Assembly (NCBI GenBank): GCA_035551575.1
Contig: DASZNJ010000264.1
Coordinates: 1 to 18,893, forward strand
Direction of reading: 5' to 3'
Source of the DNA: JABFXC01 sp035551575
GTDB lineage: Bacteria; Gemmatimonadota; Gemmatimonadetes; Gemmatimonadales; Gemmatimonadaceae
DNA length: 18,893 nt
Both the position numbers and the translations under genes were made by a program. This document shows, in pieces, positions 1-8,546 of the stretch. How positions within the stretch are numbered: the first letter of the stretch is position 1; every line of letters begins with the position of its first letter. The notes under the pieces were generated by a model. It worked only from the letters and a program-made list of their open reading frames with translations. It did no database searches and was not told the DNA's origin.

Positions 1-1350
1 GGCGGGGGCGGGCGACCGCAGGGTGGACGGGGACGGCATCAGCATCCCCGCGGGCGCGGCCAGGGACAGAACCACAACAACAACGGAAATCGCGACGGCA
101 ACGTCCAGGGCGACCGCGACGGGAACCGCGATGGGAACCGCGAAGGGGGACGCCGCGGACGTCGCAACCGCGGACGTGGTCCGCGCCGCGGCGGGGAGCC
201 GCAGGACCGCGGACCGATTCTTCCCGTAGTCGCTGACTCGGAGACGAAGGGATGGTTCGACCTCGGGCGCGATGGCGGGTACATCCGGCGCGCCGCAGGG
301 AGCTACCTCGCCGAGCCGGGCGATGCCTTCGTCCCGCTCCCGATGGTCAGGCAGATCGGGCTGCGCCGCGGTGACCTGATCGAGGCAGCCGTTGGCCGCG
401 ACCAGCGGGGCCGCACGGTGGTCGCCGAGATCAAGTCGGTGAATGGCGACGACCCGGCGAATGCGGCGCGCCGTCCCGATTTCGCGACGCTTACCGCGTC
501 GTACCCCGAGCGGAAGCTGTTCCTCGAGACCGGTCGTCCGGCCAAGGGAGGGGCCGAGCTCATTCGCCGGGCGATCGACCTGATCGCCCCGATCGGCTTC
601 GGCCAGCGGGCGCTGATCGTCGCGCCGGCACGCGCCGGAAAGACGACACTGCTGCACGCGATCACCGAGGGAGTGGCGCTCAACCACCCGAATGCGGCGC
701 TCCTCATCCTCCTCGTCGACGAGCGTCCCGAGGAAGTGAGCGAAGCCATCTCGTGGGGGGTCGGCGAGGTGATCGCGTCGAGCTTCGACCAGCCCGCGGC
801 GCGCCACGTCGAGGTGACGGAGATCGTCCTCGAGCGCGCACGACGGCTCGTCGAGCAGGGAAAGGACGTCGTCATCGTGCTCGACTCGCTCACGCGCATG
901 GCGCGCGCTCACAACACCGCCGAACGCGGAACGGGACGCACGCTGTCCGGTGGGCTCGATGCCCAGGCGATGGCCAAGCCGAAGGCGTTCTTCGGATCGG
1001 CGCGCGCGATCCCGGCCTCGTCCGGGGGTGGGTCGCTGACGATCATCGCCACCGCGCTCGTCGAGACGGGGTCGCGGATGGATGACGTGATCTTCGAGGA
1101 GTTCAAGGGCACCGGCAACTCCGAGATCAAGCTCGATCGATCGCTCGCCGAGAAGCGCATCTACCCGGCGATCGACATCGCGACGAGCGGGACGCGGCGC
1201 GAGGAGAAGCTGTTCCGCCCCGACCAGCTGGACGCGGTCTACACCCTCCGCCGCGGGCTGAGCCAGATGCCCCCACAGGCTGGGATGGAGTGGCTGATCA
1301 AGCGGATCGCCGCCACGCAGAACAACGACTCGCTCCTGTCAGGGTTGTGA
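1..1350 (+). CDS. rho: Transcription termination factor Rho (5' end outside window)
   Basis: This is the hexameric RNA-dependent ATPase that terminates transcription. The frame is open from base 1, so the start lies upstream and 449 residues are visible. Residues 1-70 are a low-complexity, disordered leader rich in G, R, N, D and Q. An OB-fold RNA-binding (CSD) domain follows at about residues 73-130 (GWFDLGRDGGYIRR, then QIGLRRGD). The RecA-like ATPase core comes next: Walker A APARAGKT with Lys214, DERPEE, Walker B VVIVLDSLTR, the Q-loop region SGGLDAQAMAKPKAFFG, and the R-loop/arginine-finger region KGTGNSEIKLDRSLAEKR followed by SGTRREE. The core is collinear with E. coli Rho apart from short insertions such as the extra residues before GGGSLTIIATAL. 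An internal ATG at 343 would start inside the OB domain and is not the true start. The gene ends 15 bases before a strong intrinsic terminator. The family call is secure; the total length is unknown. Confidence 0.97.
   Translation, partial: GGGGRPQGGRGRHQHPRGRGQGQNHNNNGNRDGNVQGDRDGNRDGNREGGRRGRRNRGRGPRRGGEPQDRGPILPVVADSETKGWFDLGRDGGYIRRAAGSYLAEPGDAFVPLPMVRQIGLRRGDLIEAAVGRDQRGRTVVAEIKSVNGDDPANAARRPDFATLTASYPERKLFLETGRPAKGGAELIRRAIDLIAPIGFGQRALIVAPARAGKTTLLHAITEGVALNHPNAALLILLVDERPEEVSEAISWGVGEVIASSFDQPAARHVEVTEIVLERARRLVEQGKDVVIVLDSLTRMARAHNTAERGTGRTLSGGLDAQAMAKPKAFFGSARAIPASSGGGSLTIIATALVETGSRMDDVIFEEFKGTGNSEIKLDRSLAEKRIYPAIDIATSGTRREEKLFRPDQLDAVYTLRRGLSQMPPQAGMEWLIKRIAATQNNDSLLSGL
91..150 (+). 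repeat. Four-codon (12-nt) coding repeat, R-D-G-N type, in the Rho leader
   Basis: Five consecutive 12-nt units in the Rho frame encode R-D-G-N, V-Q-G-D, R-D-G-N, R-D-G-N and R-E-G-G. They sit inside a longer stretch rich in Gly, Arg and Asn. The units share codons (for example CGC GAC GGG AAC), so recent expansion by slippage or unequal recombination is plausible. The coded segment should be disordered and positively charged overall. Confidence 0.7.
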
Positions 1351-1364
1351 CCGGACAGCGTTGA

Positions 1365-1403
1365 GAGGCGCGCCGGGGGCTCCCCCGGCGCGCCTCCTTT
1401 TTT
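1365..1403 (+). terminator. Intrinsic terminator of rho
   Basis: A perfect 15-bp G+C-rich stem (1365-1379 pairing with 1382-1396) encloses a 2-base spacer. It is followed by CC... no further stem pairing and then six T residues at 1398-1403. It lies 15 bases after the rho stop and 43 bases before the tamA start, so it should insulate tamAB from rho readthrough. Because it is Rho-independent, it would end the rho transcript whatever the Rho level. Confidence 0.93.
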
Positions 1404-1445
1404 GGGGGGCAAAGCGGCCCATCGCTTGCACTTGAGGACGGTGCC

Positions 1446-3692
1446 ATGACGATCCGCAACGCTCTCCGGGCGCTGGGGGCAGCGATGCTGCTTGCCACCC
1501 CGCTGCCACTTGCCGCCCAGAACGCGAAGGGCGACCAGCTCGAGGCGCCTGAGGTCATCAAGCTCTCGCTGCGCGGGGTCAAGGCGTTCCCGACGTCCGA
1601 CATCCAGCAGAGCATCTCGACCGAGGCGTCGCACTGCCGCGGCCTGATCCTCACCCCGATCTGCTGGATCACGAAATCGAAGGCGGTCTACGCGCACTTC
1701 TTCCTCGACCGGAAGGAGCTCGCGCGCGACGTGCTGCGCATCCGTGTCTTCTACTGGAAGCGCGGCTATCGCGAGACGACGGTCGACACGGTCGTCACCC
1801 CGGTCGCAGGCGGCGTGGGAGTCACCTTCCGCGTGCACGAGGGACCACCGACGCTGATCCGGAAGATCTCCGTCGGTCCGGAGACGCCGGTGCTCTCGGC
1901 GAAGGACATTCGCGGATCGGTGCGGGTGAAGGTCGGGAAGCCGCTCAACCTGCTGGCGCTCGACTCGTCGGTCGTGAACATCAGCAACAAGCTCGCGAAC
2001 CGCGGCTACGCCGACGCGGTCGTCCGTGTCGACACCGTGGTGGTCTACGATACGACGCACTGGGCCGACGTCGCCATCTCGGTGAACCCGCGCTGGCTGG
2101 CGCGGATCGGCGAGATCCGGATCGCCGGGAACGAGCACGTCTCCGAGGCGACGATCCGTCACTCGCTCGCGCTGCACGAGGGGGAGATCTTCAAGCGGTC
2201 GGATGTCGTCGAGAGCCAGCGGAACCTGTACGAGTCACAGCTGTTCCGACACGCGGCGATCGTGATCCCCCCGCAGGGGGACAGCGTCAAGATCCTCGAG
2301 ATCGCGGTGCGTGAGGCGCCGCTGCGCGAAGCGCGCGTCTCGACCGGGTTCAACACGGCGGACTTCGTCCAGTTCCAGGGCCGGTTCCAGCACTTCAACT
2401 TCCTCGGCGGCGGGAGACAGCTCGACGTGCAGGGCGCGGTGGGGAACCTGCTCGCCGGCCAGCTCAACGGCGTCGGCTTCTTCCGCGACGTGCTGAAGAA
2501 CGCGACCCCGGACGAGCGCGCGCCGTTCGAGCAGCCGACCTGGCAGCTGAGCGCCGACGTCAGGCAGCCGTGGTTCCAGAACGCGCGCAACACCCTCGGG
2601 CTCGGCGTGTTCGCGCACCGGCGGGCGACGCCGGGTGTGTTCATCGATCGCGGCGAGGGGGCGCAGGCATCCTTCACCCGCGAGATCGCGATCCGCGCGC
2701 CGGCGAGCGCGACGTACCGCTTCGAGTTCACCCGGATCGAGGCGGGTGACCTCTACTTCTGCGTGTACTTCGGCGTCTGCGACAACGGGACGATCGCGGC
2801 GCAGCGGACACCGCAGCGCCTCTCGCCGGTTGCCCTGACGGCGCAGATCGACCAGACGGACCAGGCGTTCTCGCCGACGAAGGGGATTCTCGGGAAGCTC
2901 GAGCTCGAGCACGCATCGGGGTTCACGGCGTCGGACTATCGCTACAACCGGGCGACGGCGGACCTGGCGACGTACCTGCAGGTGTTCCGCTCGAGCGTCC
3001 TCGCCATCCATGGCCGGGCGGGGATCGTCCGTGCGTTGGGGAGCACCGGCACGGCGCTCGGCGTGACCGATGCGCAGAACGTGCTCCATCCGCGCAAGCG
3101 GTTCTACGCCGGGGGGTCGCAATCGGTGCGCGGCTACGGGGAGAACCAGCTGGGCCCAAGGGCGCTGACGATCCCGTACAGCAAGATGGTCACGCTCGAG
3201 GGATGCGACGGCTCGTACGCGACGGTCGCGTCGTGCGACCCGAACGGCCGGACGGTGAAGAGCCGCGACGCGACCGGGAACCCGACGGCGTTCTCGACGC
3301 TGCAGGCGCGCGACTTCACCGCCCGCCCGTTAGGCGGCACGTCGCTGCTCGAGGGGAGCGTCGAGCTGCGCTTCCCGGTCTGGCGACAGATCGGGGGGGC
3401 GGCGTTCGTCGACGGGGGGCTGGTCGGGGCATCACGGCTCCGGGACCTCGCCACGGGCAACGGCGCGGTGACTCCCGGGGCCGGGGTTCGCTACGCGTCG
3501 CCGGTCGGTCCGATCCGCGTCGACGTGGCCTACAACCCGTCCGTCGCCGAGGACCTGCCGGTATACACCGAACGAGTGAACGCGCAGGGGCGGAGCGAGA
3601 TCGTCCGGCTCGAGAAGCCCTACCGGTACGAACCGGCGACGAAGTTCCTCGACCGGATCACATTCCACTTTTCCATCGGGCAGGCGTTCTGA
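1446..3692 (+). CDS. tamA: Omp85-family outer-membrane assembly protein, TamA-like
   Basis: This is a 748-residue outer-membrane protein of the BamA/TamA (Omp85) family. Residues 1-25 form a signal peptide ending ...LAAQ. Three POTRA-like domains follow at about 35-134, 135-217 and 219-290, and then a 16-strand-type barrel at about 291-748 with a C-terminal aromatic (...SIGQAF). The L6 barrel-loop motif VRGY is present at 561-564 (Arg562). Three POTRAs and direct linkage to tamB favour TamA over the five-POTRA BamA. The ATG at 1446 is preceded by GAGGA with 7-nt spacing. Six cysteines occur as three close pairs (64/73, 439/445, 587/597), which could be disulfides in the first POTRA and in loops. 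POTRA1 carries an insertion around the first pair. The stop overlaps the tamB start by one base (TGATG), so the two are translationally coupled. TamA/TamB are known to act together in outer-membrane biogenesis. BamA cannot be fully excluded. Confidence 0.88.
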   Translation: MTIRNALRALGAAMLLATPLPLAAQNAKGDQLEAPEVIKLSLRGVKAFPTSDIQQSISTEASHCRGLILTPICWITKSKAVYAHFFLDRKELARDVLRIRVFYWKRGYRETTVDTVVTPVAGGVGVTFRVHEGPPTLIRKISVGPETPVLSAKDIRGSVRVKVGKPLNLLALDSSVVNISNKLANRGYADAVVRVDTVVVYDTTHWADVAISVNPRWLARIGEIRIAGNEHVSEATIRHSLALHEGEIFKRSDVVESQRNLYESQLFRHAAIVIPPQGDSVKILEIAVREAPLREARVSTGFNTADFVQFQGRFQHFNFLGGGRQLDVQGAVGNLLAGQLNGVGFFRDVLKNATPDERAPFEQPTWQLSADVRQPWFQNARNTLGLGVFAHRRATPGVFIDRGEGAQASFTREIAIRAPASATYRFEFTRIEAGDLYFCVYFGVCDNGTIAAQRTPQRLSPVALTAQIDQTDQAFSPTKGILGKLELEHASGFTASDYRYNRATADLATYLQVFRSSVLAIHGRAGIVRALGSTGTALGVTDAQNVLHPRKRFYAGGSQSVRGYGENQLGPRALTIPYSKMVTLEGCDGSYATVASCDPNGRTVKSRDATGNPTAFSTLQARDFTARPLGGTSLLEGSVELRFPVWRQIGGAAFVDGGLVGASRLRDLATGNGAVTPGAGVRYASPVGPIRVDVAYNPSVAEDLPVYTERVNAQGRSEIVRLEKPYRYEPATKFLDRITFHFSIGQAF

Positions 3693-6600
3693 TGCGGCGC
3701 GCGCTCAGGATCATCGCCGGAATCGTCGTCGCGATCATCGCGGTCGCCGGTGTCGGCGTCTGGGTCCTCACCGGCACAGGCTACGGTCACGAACGGGTGC
3801 GGAAGATCGCGCTCGACGTCCTGAAGTCGCACGTCCACGGCAGGCTGTCGATCGGGCGGATCGACGGGAACCTGCTGACCGGGACGACGATCCACGACAT
3901 CTCGATCACCGACAGCAGCGGCGCTCCCTTCCTCGTCGCCGACGCGGTGAAGGCGCGCTACTCGATCGTGGCGCTGATCGGGAAGAAGGTCGCCCTCAAC
4001 GACGTCACGATCACGCGTCCCGTCGTCGTCCTCGACCGGCCGCCCGGGGGGAAGTGGAACTTCGACCGCATCTTCCCGCGGACGCCGTCGAACCCCGCCG
4101 ACACGACCCACGGCTTCGGGAGCTGGATCTCGTTCACCAACGTGACGATCGTCGACGGGCAGATGGTCGTGAAGTCGCCCTGGCGCCCGGACACGGCGCT
4201 CACGGCCGGGCAGCAGGACAGCGTCGCCGCGCTCGCGTTAGGCGGGAAGACGCGGAACCGGATCCAGCAGGTCGCCGGCGGCTACCAGAAGGTCATGAGC
4301 TTCGACCGGATCGACGCGAGGATGCCGCGGATCCGCCTCGCCGATCCCGCCGAGCCGACGAAGCTGATGCAGGTCGCCTCGCTGCAGATGGTGGCGGCGC
4401 CGTTCCTGCCGCCGGTAGCCGAGGTTCGCGACCTGAAGGGGACGTTCGAGTTCACCGGCGACTCGCTGTGGTGGACGAAGTCCGACGCGAAGCTTCCCGG
4501 CTCGCACATCACCGGCGACGGGCGGTACGTCTACGCGTCGTCGGACATGACGCTCAGGCTGCACGGGGCACCGGTCGCCGCCGGCGACCTGCGCTGGCTC
4601 TATCCGCGGCTGCCGGCGAACGGGGGCGGGTCGCTCGACTTCCTGATGACGTGGGCGGGGAAGTCGCAGGACTACGTGGCGACGAACGCCGACATCACCC
4701 TCGACGGCGCCCATGCGACGGGGACGTTCGGGCTCGCCCTCGGCGACTCGCTCGCCTTCCATGACACGAACCTCCGCGTCGCCGGCCTCGACACGCGGAC
4801 GATCGAGCAGATGGTGCCGGGCTTCACCTCGCCGCGGCGCGGCACGTTAGGCGGCCGCCTGTCGCTGGCCGGCGGGATCCACGCGATGCGCCTCAACAGC
4901 GACATCACGTTCGCCGACTCGCGCGGCGGGACGAGCGAGGTCGCGGCGGTGGGCGAGGTCGGGATGATCCCCGGCGGCGGCTTCCGGGCGCGCGCGCTGC
5001 AGGTGCGCGCCGACCCGGTGCAGGTCGCGCTGGCGCGGACGTGGATGCCGTCGCTCCCGGTCGGGGGGATCGTCGTCGGGACGGCGACGGTGAACGGCGC
5101 GACGACGACGCGGCTGGTCGCGAACGGCGACCTGACGCACGTCGAGAACGGGGCGCGCTCGCGCGTGACGGGAACGGCGGCGATCCGCACCGCCGGGGCG
5201 GGCGGGATGTGGATGGACGTCGACGCCCGCGCGCGGCCGGTCTCCCTCCACACCGTCGGCCGCTTCGTGCCAGCGCTCGAGCTGCGCGGAGTCGCGGCCG
5301 GTCCGATCCGGCTGACGGGGACGCTGCGCGACCTCGCGGTGCGGTCGTCGCTTCGCTTCAACGAGGGGGGTGAGCTCGACGTCCGCGGCACCCTCGACCT
5401 GGCGAGCACGGAGAAGGGCTACGACCTCGCGGCGGCGATGCGGCTGTTCGATGCGCACGCGGTGATCGCGCGGCTGCCGAGGACCTCGATCACGGCGAAG
5501 ATGACGGCGCGCGGCCGCGGCTTCTCACCGGCGACGATGGCGATGGCGGCGAGCGCGGACGTGGCGGCGTCGCAGTACGACAGCCTGGCGATCGACAGCG
5601 CGTCGATGCGGGTGAGCATCGCGAACGGGCTGCTGACGGCGCGGAAGCTGACCCTCAGCGGGTCGCGCGCGGTGGTCAGCGCGTCAGGCACCTTCGGGCT
5701 CGCCGAGGGGCGGAGCGGCCAGCTCGCGGTGCGCGGCCAGCTCGATTCGCTGCAGCGGTTCGCGCGGTTCTTCCCCCACGACACGGGGATGGTCGCGCCG
5801 CGGCCGGCGCGTGTGGCGAAGGCGCTGGCCCAGGCGCGCGAGGACTCGGTGCGCCTCGCCAGGGCGACCGAGGTCGAGCGGGCGGTGACCGGCGCGCCGA
5901 TGCCGAAGGTGAAGGCGCAGCTCCCGCCGTCGGTGCGGGCGGACTCGGTATCGGGGCACCTGCAGCTGGCGGGGACGGTGACGGGCGGGCTCTCGCGCTT
6001 CAACGTGCGCGCGCGCCTCGCCGGCGAGGACTTCGCGGCGATGGGCAGCACGGCGAAGGCGGCACGCGCCGACATCGCCTGGACCAATGCCCGGACCCCG
6101 CAGTCGAAGCTCGCCGTCGGCGTGCAGCTCGACGCCGCGTCGTTGAAGGGATTCGCGCTCGACAGCGTCGACACGCGCCTCTCCTACGGCAACAGCGCGG
6201 GGGAGGTCGACGTCGCGATCTGGCAGGACCACGTGCGCGAGTACTCCCTCGCCGGCAACTACCTGCTGCACCTCGACGAGAAGGAGCTTCACCTGTCGCG
6301 GACGCAGCTGCGCTTCGACACGACCGTGTGGCGGGGAACGCGTGAGGCGGCGATCCGGTGGGGGGCGCGCGGGATCGAGATCCGCGGCCTCGAGCTGCGC
6401 AACAGCGCCAACGGCCGCATCTACGCCAACGGCCTGCTGCCGACGAAGGGTGACGCGTCGCTGCAGTTCGCGATCGACAACTTCCACGTCGAGGACATCG
6501 CCGGGCTGCTCGAGAGTGACGTTCCCTTCAACGGCATCCTCTCGGCGAGCGGGCGGGTAGACGGGACGCTCGGCGACCCGCGCTTCCGCGTCGCGTTAGG

Positions 6601-8281
6601 CGTCTCGCGCGCGTCGTTCCGCGGGACGACGATCCCCGAGCTGCACGGGACGCTGAGCTACGCGCGCCGCGTCCTGACGACGCGGATGGACGCGTCCCGC
6701 GCCGGCGGGGCGGCGATGGCGTCGCTCACCGGGCAGCTGCCGATCGATCTCTCGCTGCAGCGGACCGACACGGGGAGCCGCCTCGGCCGCGGCGCGGTCG
6801 CACTCGATCTCGTCGCTGACAGCCTGCCGCTCGAGCTGATCCCGCGGTTCACCGACGTGGTGGCGGGGGTGACGGGGCGCGCCGCCGGGAAGGTCGTCGT
6901 GCGCGGGACGATGGCGAAGCCGCAGCTGGCCGGCGCGCTGGCCCTCGACCGCGGCTACTTCAAGATCGTCTCGACCGGGATGCAGGTGCGCAACGTTGCC
7001 GGCTTCGTGCGGATGCGCGACGACACGGTGTTCGTCGACTCGATCGCCGGGCAGGCCTCGGGGCTGATCCGCCTCACGGGAACGATCGGCGTCGAGAAGT
7101 TCACCAACCCCGACTTCGACCTCCACTTCTTCGCCCAGAACGCGCGCGTCCTCGACAACGAGAACGGGATGCTGCGGGCCGACGCCGAGCTGACGATGGC
7201 CGGCCCGATGTCGGCGGCGTACATCAGCGGACGGACGCGGGTGCGCAGCGGGGTGATCTACATCCCCGAGTCGGACAACAAGTCGGTGATCAGCGCGGGG
7301 GATCCGGCGCTCTTCAACGTCATCGACACGTCGGTGGTGACCGACCGCGAGATGCTGCCGACGCAGTCCCCGCTGCTGAGCGGGCTGCGGATGGACGTCA
7401 CGCTGAACGTGTCCCGGAACACGTGGGTGCGGTCACGCGAGGCGAACGTCGAGATCTACACCGCGGACGAGGGGCTGAGCGTGCACGTCGACCGTTCGAA
7501 GCAGACGCTCGCGCTCGACGGCGTCGTCAGCACCGACAACGGGCAGTACACCTTCCTCACCAAGCGCTTCACGATCAAGCGCGGCTCGGCGATGTTCGTC
7601 GGCTCGAACGGCGCCAATGGCGAGCCGATGAACCCGACGCTGCAGATCACCGGCGAGTACGGGGTGCAGCTGCCGCAGCAGCAGGCGCTGAACATCGAGG
7701 TGCTGATCGGCGGCACCCTGCTCCGCCCGAAGCTGACGCTGCAGAGCGACGCGCAGCCGCCGCTGTCACAGTCCGACCTGCTCAGCTACCTCGCCTTCGG
7801 CCGCTCGTCGTCGTCGCTGCTCCAGCTCGAGGGATCGAGCGCGTCGAGCGGGAACGCCAGCGGCGGGATCGTCGGCACCGGCGCGGCGGTCGCGTACAAG
7901 CGGCTCGCCGCGGTCGCCGTCGGCGTCGTCGCCGACCAGTTCGAGGGCGAGGCATCGCGCTCGCTGGGCGCGGACGTCTTCAACATCACGCCGAGCGACG
8001 TCCCGACCGAGGTCTACACGCCTAACGGCATAAGCGACTTCCTCGTCGGCACCCAGGTCGAGCTGGGCAAGTACATCGACCCGCGCACCTACCTCTCACT
8101 CCGCGCCGCCGGCAAGGGCTACCCCGGGATCGGGATCCGCCAGCGCACGGCGAAGGGGTTCATCTACGAGCTGAGCTTCGAGCCACGCTTCCCGGTGACG
8201 GCACCGTCGCTGGACCCGGCCGGGAACCAGCATCAGTTCGAGGTGTTCGGAGCGTTCATTACGCGCGAGTGGAGATTCTGA
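3692..8281 (+). CDS. tamB: TamB-like translocation/lipid-transport protein (DUF490, AsmA-like)
   Basis: The protein is 1529 residues long from the ATG at 3692, which overlaps the tamA stop by one base. The same frame is open far upstream, but only as a shadow of tamA. An N-terminal membrane anchor (about residues 4-28, MRRALRIIAGIVVAIIAVAG) is followed by AsmA-like sequence (GRLSIGRIDGNLLTGTTIHD). A very long run of beta-rich repeats with many G-x-L/T-G turns is typical of the hydrophobic groove that spans the periplasm. The C-terminal DUF490/TamB domain includes LLSYLAFGRSSSSLLQ, then VGTQVELGKYIDPRTYLSL, and ends EWRF. E. coli TamB is shorter (1259 residues). Residues about 695-755 (bases 5775-5955) are a charged, Ala/Arg/Glu-rich probable helix that interrupts the beta pattern. 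Known relatives work with TamA and move phospholipids toward the outer membrane. Three TTA leucine codons all lie in GTTAGGC. Confidence 0.93.
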   Translation: MRRALRIIAGIVVAIIAVAGVGVWVLTGTGYGHERVRKIALDVLKSHVHGRLSIGRIDGNLLTGTTIHDISITDSSGAPFLVADAVKARYSIVALIGKKVALNDVTITRPVVVLDRPPGGKWNFDRIFPRTPSNPADTTHGFGSWISFTNVTIVDGQMVVKSPWRPDTALTAGQQDSVAALALGGKTRNRIQQVAGGYQKVMSFDRIDARMPRIRLADPAEPTKLMQVASLQMVAAPFLPPVAEVRDLKGTFEFTGDSLWWTKSDAKLPGSHITGDGRYVYASSDMTLRLHGAPVAAGDLRWLYPRLPANGGGSLDFLMTWAGKSQDYVATNADITLDGAHATGTFGLALGDSLAFHDTNLRVAGLDTRTIEQMVPGFTSPRRGTLGGRLSLAGGIHAMRLNSDITFADSRGGTSEVAAVGEVGMIPGGGFRARALQVRADPVQVALARTWMPSLPVGGIVVGTATVNGATTTRLVANGDLTHVENGARSRVTGTAAIRTAGAGGMWMDVDARARPVSLHTVGRFVPALELRGVAAGPIRLTGTLRDLAVRSSLRFNEGGELDVRGTLDLASTEKGYDLAAAMRLFDAHAVIARLPRTSITAKMTARGRGFSPATMAMAASADVAASQYDSLAIDSASMRVSIANGLLTARKLTLSGSRAVVSASGTFGLAEGRSGQLAVRGQLDSLQRFARFFPHDTGMVAPRPARVAKALAQAREDSVRLARATEVERAVTGAPMPKVKAQLPPSVRADSVSGHLQLAGTVTGGLSRFNVRARLAGEDFAAMGSTAKAARADIAWTNARTPQSKLAVGVQLDAASLKGFALDSVDTRLSYGNSAGEVDVAIWQDHVREYSLAGNYLLHLDEKELHLSRTQLRFDTTVWRGTREAAIRWGARGIEIRGLELRNSANGRIYANGLLPTKGDASLQFAIDNFHVEDIAGLLESDVPFNGILSASGRVDGTLGDPRFRVALGVSRASFRGTTIPELHGTLSYARRVLTTRMDASRAGGAAMASLTGQLPIDLSLQRTDTGSRLGRGAVALDLVADSLPLELIPRFTDVVAGVTGRAAGKVVVRGTMAKPQLAGALALDRGYFKIVSTGMQVRNVAGFVRMRDDTVFVDSIAGQASGLIRLTGTIGVEKFTNPDFDLHFFAQNARVLDNENGMLRADAELTMAGPMSAAYISGRTRVRSGVIYIPESDNKSVISAGDPALFNVIDTSVVTDREMLPTQSPLLSGLRMDVTLNVSRNTWVRSREANVEIYTADEGLSVHVDRSKQTLALDGVVSTDNGQYTFLTKRFTIKRGSAMFVGSNGANGEPMNPTLQITGEYGVQLPQQQALNIEVLIGGTLLRPKLTLQSDAQPPLSQSDLLSYLAFGRSSSSLLQLEGSSASSGNASGGIVGTGAAVAYKRLAAVAVGVVADQFEGEASRSLGADVFNITPSDVPTEVYTPNGISDFLVGTQVELGKYIDPRTYLSLRAAGKGYPGIGIRQRTAKGFIYELSFEPRFPVTAPSLDPAGNQHQFEVFGAFITREWRF

Positions 8282-8282
8282 G

Positions 8283-8382
8283 GCGAGTAGCGACGAGTGA
8301 GGGTCACCTCACGGCGACCAGGGACGAGTGAGGTGTGAGAGTTCGGGTGAAGCGGGTAGCGAAGCGTGAAATGCCTGAACCC
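8283..8382 (+). repeat. Three diverged repeat copies downstream of tamB, opposed to the 8547-8677 array
   Basis: Starting one base after the tamB stop are three degraded plus-strand copies of the 25-bp unit found in reverse orientation at 8547-8677. The copies are 8283-8302, 8321-8345 and 8352-8370. The first (GCGAGTAGCGACGAGTGAGG) matches the reverse complement of 8658-8677 at 19 of 20 bases. The second shares 16 consecutive bases (8323-8338) with the reverse complement of 8653-8668. The third is weaker. They lie before the tamB terminator, so they would be in the 3' UTR of the tamAB mRNA. Confidence 0.75.
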
Positions 8383-8393
8383 TCGGATGTAAA

Positions 8394-8435
8394 GCGGGCG
8401 CCCCGCGCAACATGCGCGGGGCGCCCGCCTTTCTT
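8394..8435 (+). terminator. Intrinsic terminator of the tamAB operon
   Basis: A perfect 15-bp stem (8394-8408 with 8414-8428) has a 5-base loop (AACAT) and is followed by CTTTCTT. It lies 113 bases after the tamB stop. On the minus strand the stem is followed only by CTTTACATCC, a weak T-tract, so it may also stop some leftward transcripts from the convergent dipeptidase cluster. Confidence 0.88.
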
Positions 8436-8546
8436 CGCTCATTGCATTGGCTGAGCGAATGGTCCGCGACGTCGGCTTCGCAGTCCGCTTGCCATACCCG
8501 CGAGAGTGTTGAAGTGCGGACAGCCGTCACATGTCACCGCCCGGGG
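8436..8546. other. Non-coding part of the tamB/membrane-protein convergent gap
   Basis: Within the 378-base gap 8282-8659, this stretch holds neither of the repeat sets nor a stem. The short open frames crossing it have no ribosome binding site, no family resemblance, and run through the repeats. I see no RNA gene. Confidence 0.5.

Noticed and set aside
3203..3691. Upstream extension of the tamB frame inside tamA
   Set aside because: It is an Arg/Gly-rich shadow of tamA in another frame. A membrane anchor begins exactly at ATG 3692, which overlaps the tamA stop.
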